DNA of 64,000 nucleotides from Eucommia ulmoides (Eukaryota; Streptophyta; Magnoliopsida; Garryales; Eucommiaceae): the NCBI GenBank assembly GCA_016647705.1, contig CM028338.1:21287577-21351576 (forward strand). Direction: 5' to 3'. Made by a program: the position numbers and the translations under genes. Shown here one piece after another: positions 23,010 through 34,403 of the stretch (within the stretch, counting starts at the first letter, position 1; every line of letters begins with the position of its first letter). The notes under the pieces were generated by a model, which was not told the DNA's origin, searched no databases, and saw only the letters and a program-made list of their open reading frames with translations.

Positions 23010-24425
23010 TGATGGGTATAAATTACCTATCTATTTCCAAATCAAACATTGTTAGTTTTTTAGTACGTTGAGTAGGTTTTAATATGTTTTTATTCCTTTT
23101 GTATTAAAATATGTGTATGGGTGAAAAGGTATGAAATCGGAGTGCAAACGATTAGATCGAACCAAGAACGGTGAAAAAACAATTAAGGAGGCAATATTCT
23201 GAAAGAAGCCCACCGCCTAGGCATCTAGACCACCACCTAGGCGGTGAAAATGCAGAGAAGGGTCTATAGACGCTGTAAACTCACCACTTAGGTGGTGGGA
23301 TTCACCGCCTAGGCAGTGAAACTGCAGGATGGTCTATGAATCCACCGCTGCGGCAATCACTGAACCGACATACCCACCGCCTAGGCGGTCACCTCTACAC
23401 AGATTTAAAATACTTTTAGGATATTTTTGCTATTTAATCACCTCTATTCTCTCCATTTTTGGCCTTTTTTTTTTTTTTTTTTTATCTCCAACACCCCTAG
23501 AACACTTAGAACATATTTTAGGTAGAGATTAGAGTGTTTTTTAGGGAGAGCACGCAATCCAAAGAAGGAGTAGTTGAAGGAAGCGATCGTTCTACGACAT
23601 AATATTTGGACTAGGCTAAGTTCTTTTGTTTTCTCTTTTATTTATTTAACTTAGGTATTTGTTGAGCATGTTTAGCTCGTTCGTATTGTAAAAATGGTTA
23701 TGGCCGCTAGCTAAACGTGGATTATTTAGGGATTAACAATACATTTATAAATATGTGGTTATTTTGATTTCGGTGTTTCGTTAATGTGTGTTCTTTATAA
23801 TTTCGATTGTGTTTACCGTTATTCTTTGATATTATGCTTGTATAGATAATTAGAGAATACAGGGTTTGACACTCGGGAGAGGTAACCCCGAATTCAGACT
23901 AGAGTAAACACAACACGATAATCTAATGACCCGAGAAGGCATTAGAAAGTGTGCAATCAATGACATTGGGGCGAGACTCACATGACTATGTGTTCAAAAA
24001 GACATTCGAGCGGGACTTTGACATCAACGCGAAGTCATGTAATCATTCACTAAACACTCGGGAGAGGGAGTAAATGAGTTTTAGATATCGAGATTGTCGG
24101 TTACCTGAACACCATTAACGTAAGTCAAACGAGATCGAACACGTATTTGTAAACAACATTAATCCCTAGACAATTCTTTCCCCGAAAAGATCTCATTATA
24201 TTAGTATAGATAATTTAGTTAATTAGATTAATTAAATTAGTATTAGTATTTAATTATAAATACCATTTTTAGCCGCCTAGATAAAATTAGGTTATGATAA
24301 TCGTGGTAGTCGATAGTAATCTCAACCAATCCATGTGGATATGATACCTGACCGAAAGGTCCATTATACTAAAACTTGACCCGTACGTTTGCGGTGAAAG
24401 TGGCGACGCGAAATTGTGGCCACCA
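23010..24425 (+). mobile_element. Solo LTR, B-related subfamily, inside the LINE
   Basis: TGATGGGTATAAATTACC...GTGGCCACCA, 1416 bp, with a perfect TSD ATAAG at 23005-23009 and 24426-24430. Palindrome array at 23205-23395 includes CACCGCCTAGGCGGT (about 23372-23386). A TATA-like TGCTATTTAATC lies near 23428. It splits the LINE between the zinc-binding and RNase H domains. Confidence 0.93.
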
Positions 24426-24502
24426 ATAAGCACTACCATAATGAGCCTAACGTTTTGAGCAAAATCACAAGAATAAAGCACATGATCTCTTGTATCTAAG
24501 TT

Positions 24503-24730
24503 TTAACCACAGTAGGCACAAATAGAAGGCATATTGAAACCAAAAGATTGAATTTTAAAATAAAAATGAGCAAGGTTCTTTAACACTTTCCACGTGAAAA
24601 TAGAAGCCTTAAGAGGAATGGAGGAGTGACAAATGTGGTTGAAAAAATTAGGAGCATTAGTACACCGCCTTAAGTACTGCCAAGCTAAAGAAACTGTGAA
24701 AGTTCCAGAGGGGGTGGCTAACCAACACAT
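24503..24730 (-). pseudogene. LINE zinc-binding domain (zf-RVT)
   Basis: Translation contains W-x-x-T-P-S-G-T-F-T-V, then a P-L-K-A-S-I-F-T-W-K stretch and a terminal C-A-Y-C pair, matching the zf-RVT domain that follows the RT in plant LINEs. The reading continues at 24426-24481 with ...HVLYSCDFAQNV before the nested LTR cuts it. Confidence 0.88.
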
Positions 24731-24739
24731 TTTGTCCTT

Positions 24740-25441
24740 AACATCAATTGGAAGCTTTTGAAGTTACATAATATTGGATTTGAAAGTTGGAAGAACTTGG
24801 TTCACCCTGTTCTAACTCCAAGAACCATTATCATGCAGTAGGTATTTCACCTTCAAATTAGTAGCATGATTCTACACCAAAATGAGCTCACCAAGAGAAA
24901 ATTCAGTAAGTCATTGATCCCACCAAAAAGAGATACATGGCCCTCTCCAACTTGAAAAACAATGAGGTCCTCATCTAAGGTTTTCCCTTGAACAACATAT
25001 CTCCATCCCATACTCTAATGAGAACTTACCCTACAGAAAAATGCATGTTCATTGCAGCCATATTTCAACTTCATGAATTTAGCCGAAAGGGAATGTCCTG
25101 CTCTAAAGTTCCACCACAACTTATCCTTGAAGGAATTTTTGAAGTCACTAAGCTACTTGATTCCCAATCCACCTTCAAAAGTAGGAAAACATATATCATG
25201 CCAAGATTTTCAATGATGCTTGTCATTCCAAAAGAAGCTGGCAAACAGGCTTTCCAGTGTCTTGATCACTTTAGCAGGAGAAATAATAGCCATGAACATG
25301 AAGAGAGTTTGAGAACTCAATACATGCTTAATAAGTACCAACCTTTCTCCACTGGAAAGCATTTTAGCCTACCAACCTTGCAGCCTGTTCTTGGTTTTGG
25401 TAATCAAAGAATAAAAAAGAGCAGCTTTCTTCTGACCTGCA
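24740..25441 (-). pseudogene. LINE reverse transcriptase C-terminal part
   Basis: The minus-strand translation reads ...NRLQGW then KMLSSGERLVLIKHVLSSQ, LESLFASFFWNDKHH, SWHDICFPTFEGGLGIK and KDKLWWNF, the characteristic run following the catalytic core of plant L1 RTs. At least three in-frame stops are present (after RLQGW, after KHH and after GIK), two of them at positions normally held by Trp or a polar residue. The plus-strand ORF at 24988-25608 is only the antisense shadow of this. Confidence 0.9.
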
Positions 25442-25456
25442 AAGTTTCATGTTGTG

Positions 25457-25724
25457 CTTGTTTATATATATATATATATATATTTCAGAGTCTTGGATAT
25501 CATCTTTCATTATATCGTCTTGATGGTATAATTAGTTTATCTCTTGTATATCATTGTTTGTTCTTTAAAACATACTTGTTTAGTATTTATATTGTTTCTC
25601 CTAACTGAGATGAGTTTGCAAATTTCGGTATATAGCATTTTTAGGGGCGGGAATTTTCGACTCAATTTTCTCAATTATACCTTAGTTTAAGTAGTAAACA
25701 ACACGTACTTAAACTTAAAGAAAG
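25457..25724. other. Host sequence between LINE and element A
   Basis: Non-coding; starts with a (TA)n run near 25463-25482. No gene recognised. Confidence 0.6.
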
Positions 25725-25729
25725 TAGGG

Positions 25730-27174
25730 TGATAATTGGTTTATTTACCAACAAATCAAGTATTTTTAGGTTCAAATATTTATGTATTTATAAGGATTTT
25801 TGTTAGTTTAATATGTTTTTTGTGTTTTTTTGTAGGTTTATAAATAAATGGGAGAAACGGTGCAAAATATGTTAATGTACTATAACTTCAAAGCCATATT
25901 TGACCATGATGAAATACTATTTTGGAAAATCTCAAAACATGGAAGTTGTATATCTGTATCTTAGCTTTCTATAGGTTTTTTCATCACCGTAATTGGAGTT
26001 CGGAAAGGAAAGTTATAGCCAACATACGAACTTGGGGTCGGCATTGCCTTGAGCATCGCTGCAGCGATAATTTCCATCATTGTAGTGATGGTTTTATCAC
26101 TCTAGCAGTGATCTGGTAGTGAGTTTCTTCCTTCCCATCGCTAGAGCGATGATCTGCTTCGTTGCAGTGACCCGACACTAGTTGAAAATATGTTTTCAAA
26201 TATTTTGGACCTCTATTTGTTTCTCCCCATTCCCAACAAGACCAAGATCTTTTTTTGGGAGTTTTGGGAGCTCAAAGATCATACCAAGAAGAGGAGAATA
26301 CATTTGGAGAAGAGGGAACAAGATCGGAGCGGATTTTATGGACGTGGAATCATCCATTTTTCAAATATCGATTATTCTCCCTTGTTTCTCTCTGTATTTG
26401 TTAAATATTATTGGTTGTTTCATCATGTATAGCTCATTTTTAGTTGAATATTTGGTTATGGCCATGACCTAAATATTTATTATTTAGGGATTGATGAAAT
26501 TTACATATACTATGTTTGAGTAATTTTATGTTTTGTTATCAGTAGTTCTTCCCCATTCGATTGTGTTTACTATTATTTCACTTCCATTATATGCTTGTTA
26601 TGATATTTTTGTTGATTTGAGAATACGGAGTTTGACACTTGAGAGAGGTAACCCCGGATTCGGACTAGGGTTTGAACACATCGTGACGTTCTAATGTTTC
26701 TGGAGATTATTAAAACGTGTGTAATCTATGAGGTTGGGGTAAGACTCATGTAATCGTTTAGATACTAGATAGGATATCGGTGTTGACACGAATTGCATAT
26801 TCATTCACTTTACACTCGGGAGAGATAGTGAGTGAGTTTTAGACACCTATATTGTCGAATAGATTAATGACCATTAATGTAAACTAGACTAATCAAACAC
26901 GTTTAACTGAACAAAGTTAAATCCTAAATAATTTATTCTTATATATTTTATTCTGAGTATTGTAGTTTAATTAGTTATTATTTTAGTTTAGTTTTATTTC
27001 TATAAAAAAACCTAAAAGTGGATCGCCTAGATAAAGTTAGGTTATGACAATTGCGGTACTTAACGATAATTAAAACCAATCCCTGTGGATACGACAACCC
27101 TACTCTTCCTATACTATTAAAACTTGATCTTGTGCACTTGCGAGTAATTAAAAGCGATTAAAATATCGCCAACA
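25730..27174 (+). repeat. Element A 5' LTR
   Basis: 1445 bp, TGATAATTGG...ATCGCCAACA. Contains an array of short palindromes at 26055-26165 (see finding), and the family-wide blocks 'tttgacacttgagagaggt' and 'ccaatccctgtggatacgac'. Confidence 0.92.
26055..26165 (+). repeat. CTGCAG/CTAG-centred palindrome array (A 5' LTR)
   Basis: ATCGCTGCAGCGAT (26055-26068, perfect 14 bp), CATCA..TGATG (26075-26090), ATCACT..AGTGAT (26096-26112) and CATCGCT-AG-AGCGATG (26136-26151, 7-bp arms). These occupy the place held by CCTAGG palindromes in family B. Confidence 0.8.
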
Positions 27175-27180
27175 AGTTTT

Positions 27181-27197
27181 TGGCGTCGTTGCCGGGA
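27181..27197 (+). other. Primer-binding site, tRNA-Asp type (element A)
   Basis: TGGCGTCGTTGCCGGGA: one mismatch over the first 16 bases to the complement of the plant tRNA-Asp 3' end. Six bases after the LTR end. Confidence 0.9.
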
Positions 27198-27389
27198 TTA
27201 GTTTTTAGATTGTTGTTCATATTGTGAAAAAGTAACTTGATTTTAATTTAGGCATTTATTTTATTTTTAATTTTTATTTTTAGTTTGGTTTGCTTTGCGA
27301 GGTACTTGAAGATGTTAGATCAACAAGTGCTATTGCGATTTTCTCAATGAGATTCCGAGCCATTCCATTGTGCTTGGTAACGATACAAG

Positions 27390-28193
27390 GAGTTGCTTGT
27401 TTGGTTCTCCAGTCATAGTTTCCCGAAGGAGTGTCAATTATTGAATTTTCTCGACAGGTTACAAGCCGTAACCAGAACTTTCGTAGAAGGAGGAAATGGT
27501 ACCACCTCTTTTTATGACCTAACCGTGGACGATGCCTATTGGTTGTTGGAAGACATGGCGGAGTTTGATTTTTAGTATTGGAATTATTCAATAAGTTACC
27601 AAAGCTTAGGCGATAGTTCTACCATTTTGGCGCCATGGATGAACACCCCGGACCAACCTGTGGAGTCTTCCTTCACTCTGGAAGAGATGCTTGCTGAATT
27701 TATGGGGGAGACTCAAGCTTTCTGGAGGGAAATGAATGACCATCTCAATGAGAATGAGGGTCGTCTTGATAATATTGAGATGACCTGCATTAAAATTGAT
27801 ATGACCGTAAAATCCCTCAAGACACAAATCGGTCAGCTTATTTTCTTTATTGAGGACGAGTCAGAAATGGTGGCACTGAGAGATACATAAGCCACATCCA
27901 CCCGTGAAAGCCACTATGAAGAACTGAATGCAAGTTGGAGGACTTTGGAGGTTCATTATGAAGATGATTCGAAAGAGGACGAGGCTCAAGAATTATTCGT
28001 TGATGACAAATCAGAAGATGATTTTGAGTTCTCACCTCTTGAAATCCAATTGGTGTTGCCACCACTGATCCAAGACAATCATATGTACGAGGATCCGATA
28101 TGGCTTACTTGTCCTTCACCACCTTTAACTCCGTTAATTCAAACTTCCCAAGCACATGAAACGGAATTGAGTCACGTTGAGAGCACGTCCTGA
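27390..28193 (+). pseudogene. Athila-like gag, C-terminal half, decayed
   Basis: One frame runs from about 27390 to 28193 with stops at 27573 (TAG) and 27888 (TAA). The first part (LLNFLDRLQAVTRTFVEGG, then DDAYWLLEDMAEF and YWNY) follows the pattern of Athila gag just downstream of the capsid core: a 'FYNGL..TR..ID.A.GG' block, then 'AY.LIE.MA.N...W'. The next part (LEEMLAEFMGETQAF, then IKIDMTVKSLKTQIGQL) matches the coiled region ending in 'LE.QIGQLA'. The acidic Pro-rich tail (27945-28193) is ordinary for these gags. The N-terminal half is missing or unrecognisable. It is cut off at 28218 by the insertion of B2, and no pol appears on the other side. Confidence 0.8.
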
Positions 28194-28223
28194 TCATTAC
28201 CACATTTTGCCAAGCTTGAGGGC

Positions 28224-29697
28224 TAGTAGGGCGCGAAATGCACACCTACTTACGCTCGCAAGTATACGAGGTCTAAGTTTTAATATAGTGGATCTTGAAG
28301 ATCAGATATCATTCCCACAGAGAAGAGTGTGAATAATTGAATTGAATACCGCAATTGACGTAGTCTCATGTTATCCTGACGACGAAAGACGTGAATTAAA
28401 ATTAAACTAAGCTAAACTACAATTAGTGGGTTAATCCTAACTAGGTTGATTAATTAGGGAATGATTTTGTTCACTTAATACACGTTTGATTTCGTTTAGT
28501 TAATAATAACGGAGTTTAGGTATCCGACAATCTCGGTTCGTAAACTCATCCACCACGTCTTTCGAGTGTAAGACGGGCGAATACACGACTTCGTGTCAAT
28601 GAAGAGGTCCCCCTCAATGTATTAACGACACTAGGCCACGTGAATCTTGACCCAACATCAACGATTGCACACTAACTAATGCCTTCCCGGGTCGTTAGGT
28701 CGTAACGATGTGTTTACCCTAATCCAAATTCAGGGTTACCTCTCCCGAGTGTCAAACCCTAGATTTTCAAATCCAACCCTAATACCATAACAAGCATACT
28801 AAGATCATCATCAAATGATAAACACAATCGGACTTAAAAGCAACAACCGTTAAAGAAACATATATTAAACCAAACGAGTATTTACATAACTACACATTTC
28901 CCTAACTAATCTCTAAATTACACTAACATGTTCTTAGCCAATACAACAATAAATCAAGAGAAGATCATCATTATCAACAATAAACATTTAATACAAAGAT
29001 GGAAATAAGGGAAGAAGAGCCAAATCTCAAAGTGGAGTAGTCCACTTTTGCCAAAGAACAATCATCCCGAGCTTTCTCTTTTCCGTTGATGAACTTCCAC
29101 TTCTATCTCTTCAATGGTTGGACAAGAACACCTCCTAAACTAATCTAATCTACTTCCTAAATTACCTAAAACTAACTAAGGTGGAAGGAACTCTCCAAAA
29201 TGTCAACCAGAGCCTCCTCTCACGTCTAAGGGGTTTTTAGGTTTGGTGGAGAAAAGGGTTTTATAGGCAAGGTTTGGAAATATCTTCAAAATATCTGAAA
29301 ACAGATATTTCTACGCAGAGTGTCACTGCCTAAGCGGTGGTTTACAGCTTAGGCAGTGCCTTAAGTCGGTTAAGTTTCTGTCGGATCTTCGCCTAGGCGG
29401 TGGCTACTAGCATAACAATCTGTCGTTTTCTCGCCTAGGCGGTGGTTTTCTCGCCTAGACGGTGGTTCAGCCCTTCAGCACTGCAACATTCTACCTCTTT
29501 TCCGCCTAGGCAGTGGTCTTCATTCACCGAAATCCTATTTTTCACATTTTGTTCACCGTTTCTCCGCTGTTTTCACTTGTTTATCTCCCTTTAACGTCCC
29601 TTCACCTGTTTTACACTAAAACACAATTAAATATAACTGAAACACTTGAAAACTAACAAATTTGGTTTAGAAATAGATAGGTTTTTCACACCTATCA
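28224..29697 (-). repeat. B2 left LTR (3' LTR)
   Basis: 1474 bp. The TG start reads TA (TAGTAGGG) where the right LTR has TGGTAGGG. Palindrome array at about 29325-29520. Confidence 0.92.
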
Positions 29698-31853
29698 ATA
29701 CCCCCAAACTTAGAATTTTGCTAGTCCTCAAGCAAAACACTAACACTAAACTAAACTAACTAACGAACTAACCAACTAAAAATGAAAAAATTAAACTAAC
29801 ACGAAAGAAGTATATGCATCTAAATATAAAGTTCAATCGAAATGACCAATGTGTTCCTCACTCAACATCCCTAAATCGAATCAAGTTTGGGAAGTAACCC
29901 ACACCAAGTGGTGTTCTAGAATTTCAACGATCAATATCAATAAAAACCATTCTAGATGCATTTGAAGTGTGTGTGTGAGAACTCAAATGTATAACTAGTC
30001 AAATATCGGATTCGATTATTCAATCGTTAAGCTCAAAACTTAAACCGTTGAAGAATTCATGAAAACCATATGCTTGATTGGAGTCTACTATCCACTAATG
30101 TGGGCTCGGATATTCACAGAGATCAATAGGGCTTGGTTTGGTTTTGGAGAACGACCACGGGTATCACTGGAATAAAAATAGCAATTCGGTTTAATTGATC
30201 GATACCCGAGGTAAAATCACTTGTCGCTATCCTCTCTCATGACCCCATATTTAAAGTACAACTCTGAATAAGAAACGAAAATCCTTGTATTCACTTGTCG
30301 AAAGAGAAGAAAATGAAAACTATATTCACGTTTTTTTTTTTTTTTAACAACATATTCCTAAATTAATTCGAATTATTACAGTTTTAGAAGAGTGCAAAAA
30401 GAAGTTAGAGAAACACTCCCCCAAACTTATCCAAATTTATAAAATTTTAGGAATATGTAAAAAGAAATGATAGAAACACACCCCCAAACTTATTTTAGGA
30501 GCGTGCAAAAAGAAATACAAAAGTGACAAGTGAATACACTAATACCGAATCAATAAAAATTTATTAAAAACCCAACCGCTCACTTGATTTTACTCAATTT
30601 TAAAAATTAGGCTTAGCGACATTGGGTTAGGAAAAATTTAAATGAAAGGAGTATTTGAACGTTTTCAGAATTTGATTACGTTATCAGCTTCGATAGGGGA
30701 AATAAGGAATGAAAATTTTCAGGTTAGCTACAACGGTTTAAACGAAAAATTGACGGGCTAAATCATATCTCCGGAATTACCTTACCTAGGATTCCGCCTC
30801 AAGTTTTCCCCAAATCAAGTGCTAGTTTCCTTATTTTCTATCATGAGCTTGATATTGAATAATCAGAGTCTAATTGTTCAGATTATTATACATTGAATTC
30901 AAATGTCGTGTGATTTTAGTATCGAGATAATTTTTACCCAATCGACATGTTAAGCACACAAAACACACAAGGAAGGTATTACCCCCGACCTCAATATACA
31001 ATTAGGGGATAATTCTCATCATCGGGTCTTGGCCCAAATGAACTCACATCTAAACATGCAAACACAACTTTATACATATACAAATCTAAACTAAATGTAA
31101 TACTAACATACATAAATTAATCTAACATTACACATGCAAAAACAAAAAATAAACTAAACTAAATTAAAATTTAAAAACTAAAACATTCAAAATAATAAAA
31201 TACATACTCAAAATAATGATTCATCCTTTTCTACAAAAAGTCAAAATGGATGAACATCCACTAAACTAATCATCCACTCCATACCAAAACATGTTTGAAC
31301 AAAAGAAGTGTTCCTCAGTCAGCGAACCCGCTAGACATATAGCATTAATGCATACAAAATGGGTTGAACACATACCGAGGGAATAAGACTTATTCCCTAC
31401 TGTTCACCTGACGGGAAATTCCTCTCCACCACTATCACGTCGGAATGAAAATTGTGGCAGTTGCAAAAGTGCGGCGGCAATGCCGAAGTGGTCACACATG
31501 AAGTTGTGGAATTGATCTGGCGTACAAACTAATCACAACGTTTCAACAAAATATGAACAATGTAGCATGCAATTTTGTTTCACACAATTTAACAATCCAT
31601 AGAAACTAAGTTATCACCAAAAATCAAATCAAAATCCCAAAGTGATAAAGAAAATCATGAAAATGGGATTGAAAATTGATTTGTGATGGATGATTTGGGG
31701 TGGAAAACACAAATTTTGGTAATGGAAGGATGATTTATGAGTATTGGAACGGTTTGGAAGTGAGGTTTTAGAGAGAATGTGGAGGTTTTTGGGGGAAGGA
31801 ACCTTGCGATTTTCAATTTTTTAACAAACGGGGGTTGTTTAACTGCAGAAGGT

Positions 31854-32170
31854 CCACCGCTTAGGAGGTGGATTTATCGCTTAGGCGGTGGAGCCCTTTT
31901 CCTTAAAATAAAACCTTCTGATGAAATTTTGCCTGGGCAGTGGTTTTTCCGCCTAAGCAAAATTACACCAGTGTGGAAACATTTTATTCTGCTGCTAATC
32001 TGCCTAGGCGGTGGAGCGTATTTTCAAAATTTGGTGCATCCTGTATTTTATTTTTACCGCCTAAGCGGTGGGAGTTCACCGCTTGGGCGGTGGGCCGTTT
32101 TTGCTGAAAAACATCCACTCTGTATTTTTACCGCCTAAGTGGTGGTTCACTGCATAGGCAGTGGGCCTGC
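31854..32170 (-). repeat. Palindrome array in B2 leader
   Basis: Sites such as CCACCGCTTAGGAGGTGG, ACCGCCTAAGCGGTGG, CACCGCTTGGGCGGTGG and CTGCCTAGGCGGTGG, with CCTAAG and CTTAGG centres as well as CCTAGG. Confidence 0.75.
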
Positions 32171-32870
32171 AGCTCCTATTTTCATGTTTTTCTTAAATAT
32201 TCAAAATACGGCTCCACCCCGTATGTTTTCACTTTGCTTGTTCAACGTTTTTAAACTTAAAATACTTCCCCAAGCATCCATACTCCTAAATTCACTTTCG
32301 AACACATTCTGAAGCCATGCCGACTTCCAAAAAGAATAAATAATCAAATAAATAGTAACAAAAATCGGGTAATTTGATACCCTAAGTTTTATTTCAAAAA
32401 TAAATGTAGCGCTTGAGTTACCGTCCCCAGCTAGACTATCGTGTCACTAAGTATTTTTCACCAAAATTCCCCATAGACAAAGAATTTGGGCTCAAATGCT
32501 CAATTAGATCAAGATCATGGCTTGAAGTTGGCTTCTCCTCTCAGTCCTTATCATTTGCAATAAGCTCAATCTAGGGATTTGAGAATTAAGAATTCCAATT
32601 TTCTTCATCGTTTCTCGCACTGCTTGATCTCATTAACACAATGAAACAAAAATAAAAATTAAAAACAAAACAAAAATAAATGTCAGGATTAACACTCAAC
32701 TACTTAGTCGCAATATCAACTTAAAATTCACACTAATCCCACGTCAACAGCCCCAAAAACTTGGTGCGTAGACAGGACTAGAATACGATACACTTGATTT
32801 TCCTATTTAAAACTTAAGTCCTGAGCCATTATCGCTTATCTTTTGCAATGTTCAATAAAATTCACACAAT

Positions 32871-32888
32871 TCCCCGGCAACGGCGCCA
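32871..32888 (-). other. Primer-binding site, tRNA-Asp, perfect (B2)
   Basis: Minus strand TGGCGCCGTTGCCGGGGA, identical over 18 bases to the complement of the plant tRNA-Asp 3' end. A degraded second copy of this junction lies 133 bp further inside. Confidence 0.93.
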
Positions 32889-32894
32889 AAAACT

Positions 32895-34398
32895 TGGTAG
32901 GGCGCGAAATGCGTGCCTACTTATGTTCGCAAGCATACGAGGTCTAAGTTTTAATATAGTGGATCTTGAAGATCGAATATCGTTTCCACATAGAAGAGTG
33001 TGAATAATTGAATTGAATACCGCAATTGACGTAGTCTCATGTTATCTTGACGACGAAAGACGTGAATTAAAATTAAACTAAGCTAAACTACAATTAGTGG
33101 GTTAATACTAACTAGGTTGATTAATTAGGGATTGATTTCATTCACTTAATACACGTTTGATTTCATTTAGTTAACAATAACGGAGTTTAGGTGTCCGACA
33201 ATCTCGGTTCGTAAACTCTTCCGCCACCTCTTCCGAGTGTAAGACAGGGGAATACACGACTTCGTGTCGACGAAGAGGTCCCCCTCAATGTCTTAACGAC
33301 TTTAGGCCACGTGAGTCTTGACCCAACGTCATCGATTGCACACTAACTAACGCCTTCACGGGTCGTTAGGTCGTAACGATGTGTTTACCCTAATCCGAAT
33401 TCAGGGTTACCTCTCCCGAGTGTTAAACCCTAGATTCTCAAATCCAACCCTAATACCATAAAAAGCATACTAAGATCATCATAAAATGATAAACACAATC
33501 GGACTTAAAAACAACAACCGTTAAAGAAACATATATTAAACCAAACGAGCATTTACACAACTACACCTTTCCCTAACTAATCTCTAAATTACACTAACAT
33601 GTTCTTAGCCAATACAACAATAAATCAAGAGGAGATCATCATTATCAAAAATAAACATTTAATATAAAGATGGAAACAAGGGAAGAAAATCCAAATCTCA
33701 AAGTGGAGTAGTCCACTTTCGCCAAAGAACAATCCTCCCGAGCTTCCTCTTCTCCGTTGATAAACTTTCACTTATAGCTCTTCAAGGGTTGGCCAATAAA
33801 ACCTCCTAAACTAATCTAATCCACTTCCTAAATTACCTAAACCTGACTAAGGTGGAAGGAACTCTCCAAAATGTCAACTGTAGCCTCCTCTCACGTCTAA
33901 GGGTTTTTGAGGTTTGGTGGAGAAAGGGGTTTTATAGGAAAGGTTTAGAAATATCTTCAAAATATATGAAAATAAATATTTTAGGGTAGAGTGTCACCAC
34001 CTAAGAGGTGGTTCACCACTTAGGTGGTAGCTTAAGTCGGTTAAGTTTCTGTCAGATTTTCGCCTAGACGGTGGTTTCTCCGCCTAGGCGGTGGCTGCTG
34101 GCATAGAAATCTGTCATTTTCTCTCCTAGGCAGTGGTTCAGCCCTTCAGCACTCCAACATTCTGCCTCTTTTCCACCTAGGCGGTGGAACTTCCGCCTAA
34201 GCGGTGGTCTTCATTCACCGAAACCCTATTTTTCACATTTTGTTCACCGTTTCTCCACCGTTTTCACTTGTTTATCACCCTTTAGCATCCCTTCACCTAT
34301 TTTACGCTAAAACAAACTTAAACACAATTAAATATAACTAAAACGCTTGAAAACTAACAAATTTTGTTTAGAAATAGATAGGTTTTTCACACCTATCA
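32895..34398 (-). repeat. B2 right LTR (5' LTR)
   Basis: 1504 bp, TGGTAGGGCG...CACCTATCA. Palindrome array at about 33995-34210, including CCGCCTAGGCGGTGG near 34080. Confidence 0.93.
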
Positions 34399-34403
34399 AG
34401 GGC

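Larger units (their letters stand above)
22196..25441 (-). mobile_element. 5'-truncated L1-type LINE with 15-bp TSD
   Basis: A minus-strand element ending in poly(A), seen as a T run at about 22196-22219 on the plus strand. The 15-bp TSD AAGTTTCATGTTGTG is perfect at 22181-22195 and 25442-25456. About 1.8 kb of LINE remains once the nested solo LTR (23010-24425) is removed. From 5' to 3' on the minus strand it encodes the end of the reverse transcriptase, a zinc-binding domain and an RNase H. The endonuclease and most of the RT are missing, as usual for 5'-truncated copies made by target-primed reverse transcription. Confidence 0.95.
29698..32894 (-). other. B2 interior: non-coding
   Basis: Matches the B1 interior through most of its length. 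It holds a T run near 30331-30346, a palindrome array at 31854-32170 (leader region of the RNA), and two successive primer-site-like junctions at 32737-32765 and 32871-32898. Confidence 0.8.
28224..34398 (-). mobile_element. Complete non-autonomous LTR retrotransposon B2
   Basis: LTRs at 28224-29697 and 32895-34398 flank a 3.2-kb non-coding interior; the TSD AGGGC is perfect at 28219-28223 and 34399-34403. Orientation is minus (primer site at 32871-32888 beside the right LTR; purine tract after 29697). It is very similar to B1 across LTR and interior, differing in a subfamily-specific LTR terminal segment (GGGCGCGAAATGCG rather than GGGTGTGAAATACG). No ORF of note; 31779-32138 is the translated palindrome array. 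It lies inside element A, so it is younger than A. Confidence 0.95.

Noticed and set aside
24988-25608. 206-residue plus-strand ORF
   Set aside because: It lies antisense to the LINE reverse transcriptase, whose domains are readable on the minus strand, and extends over the LINE's TSD into host DNA.
31779-32138. 119-residue ORF with repeated LGGG/RLGG words
   Set aside because: A translation of the palindrome array in the B2 leader.
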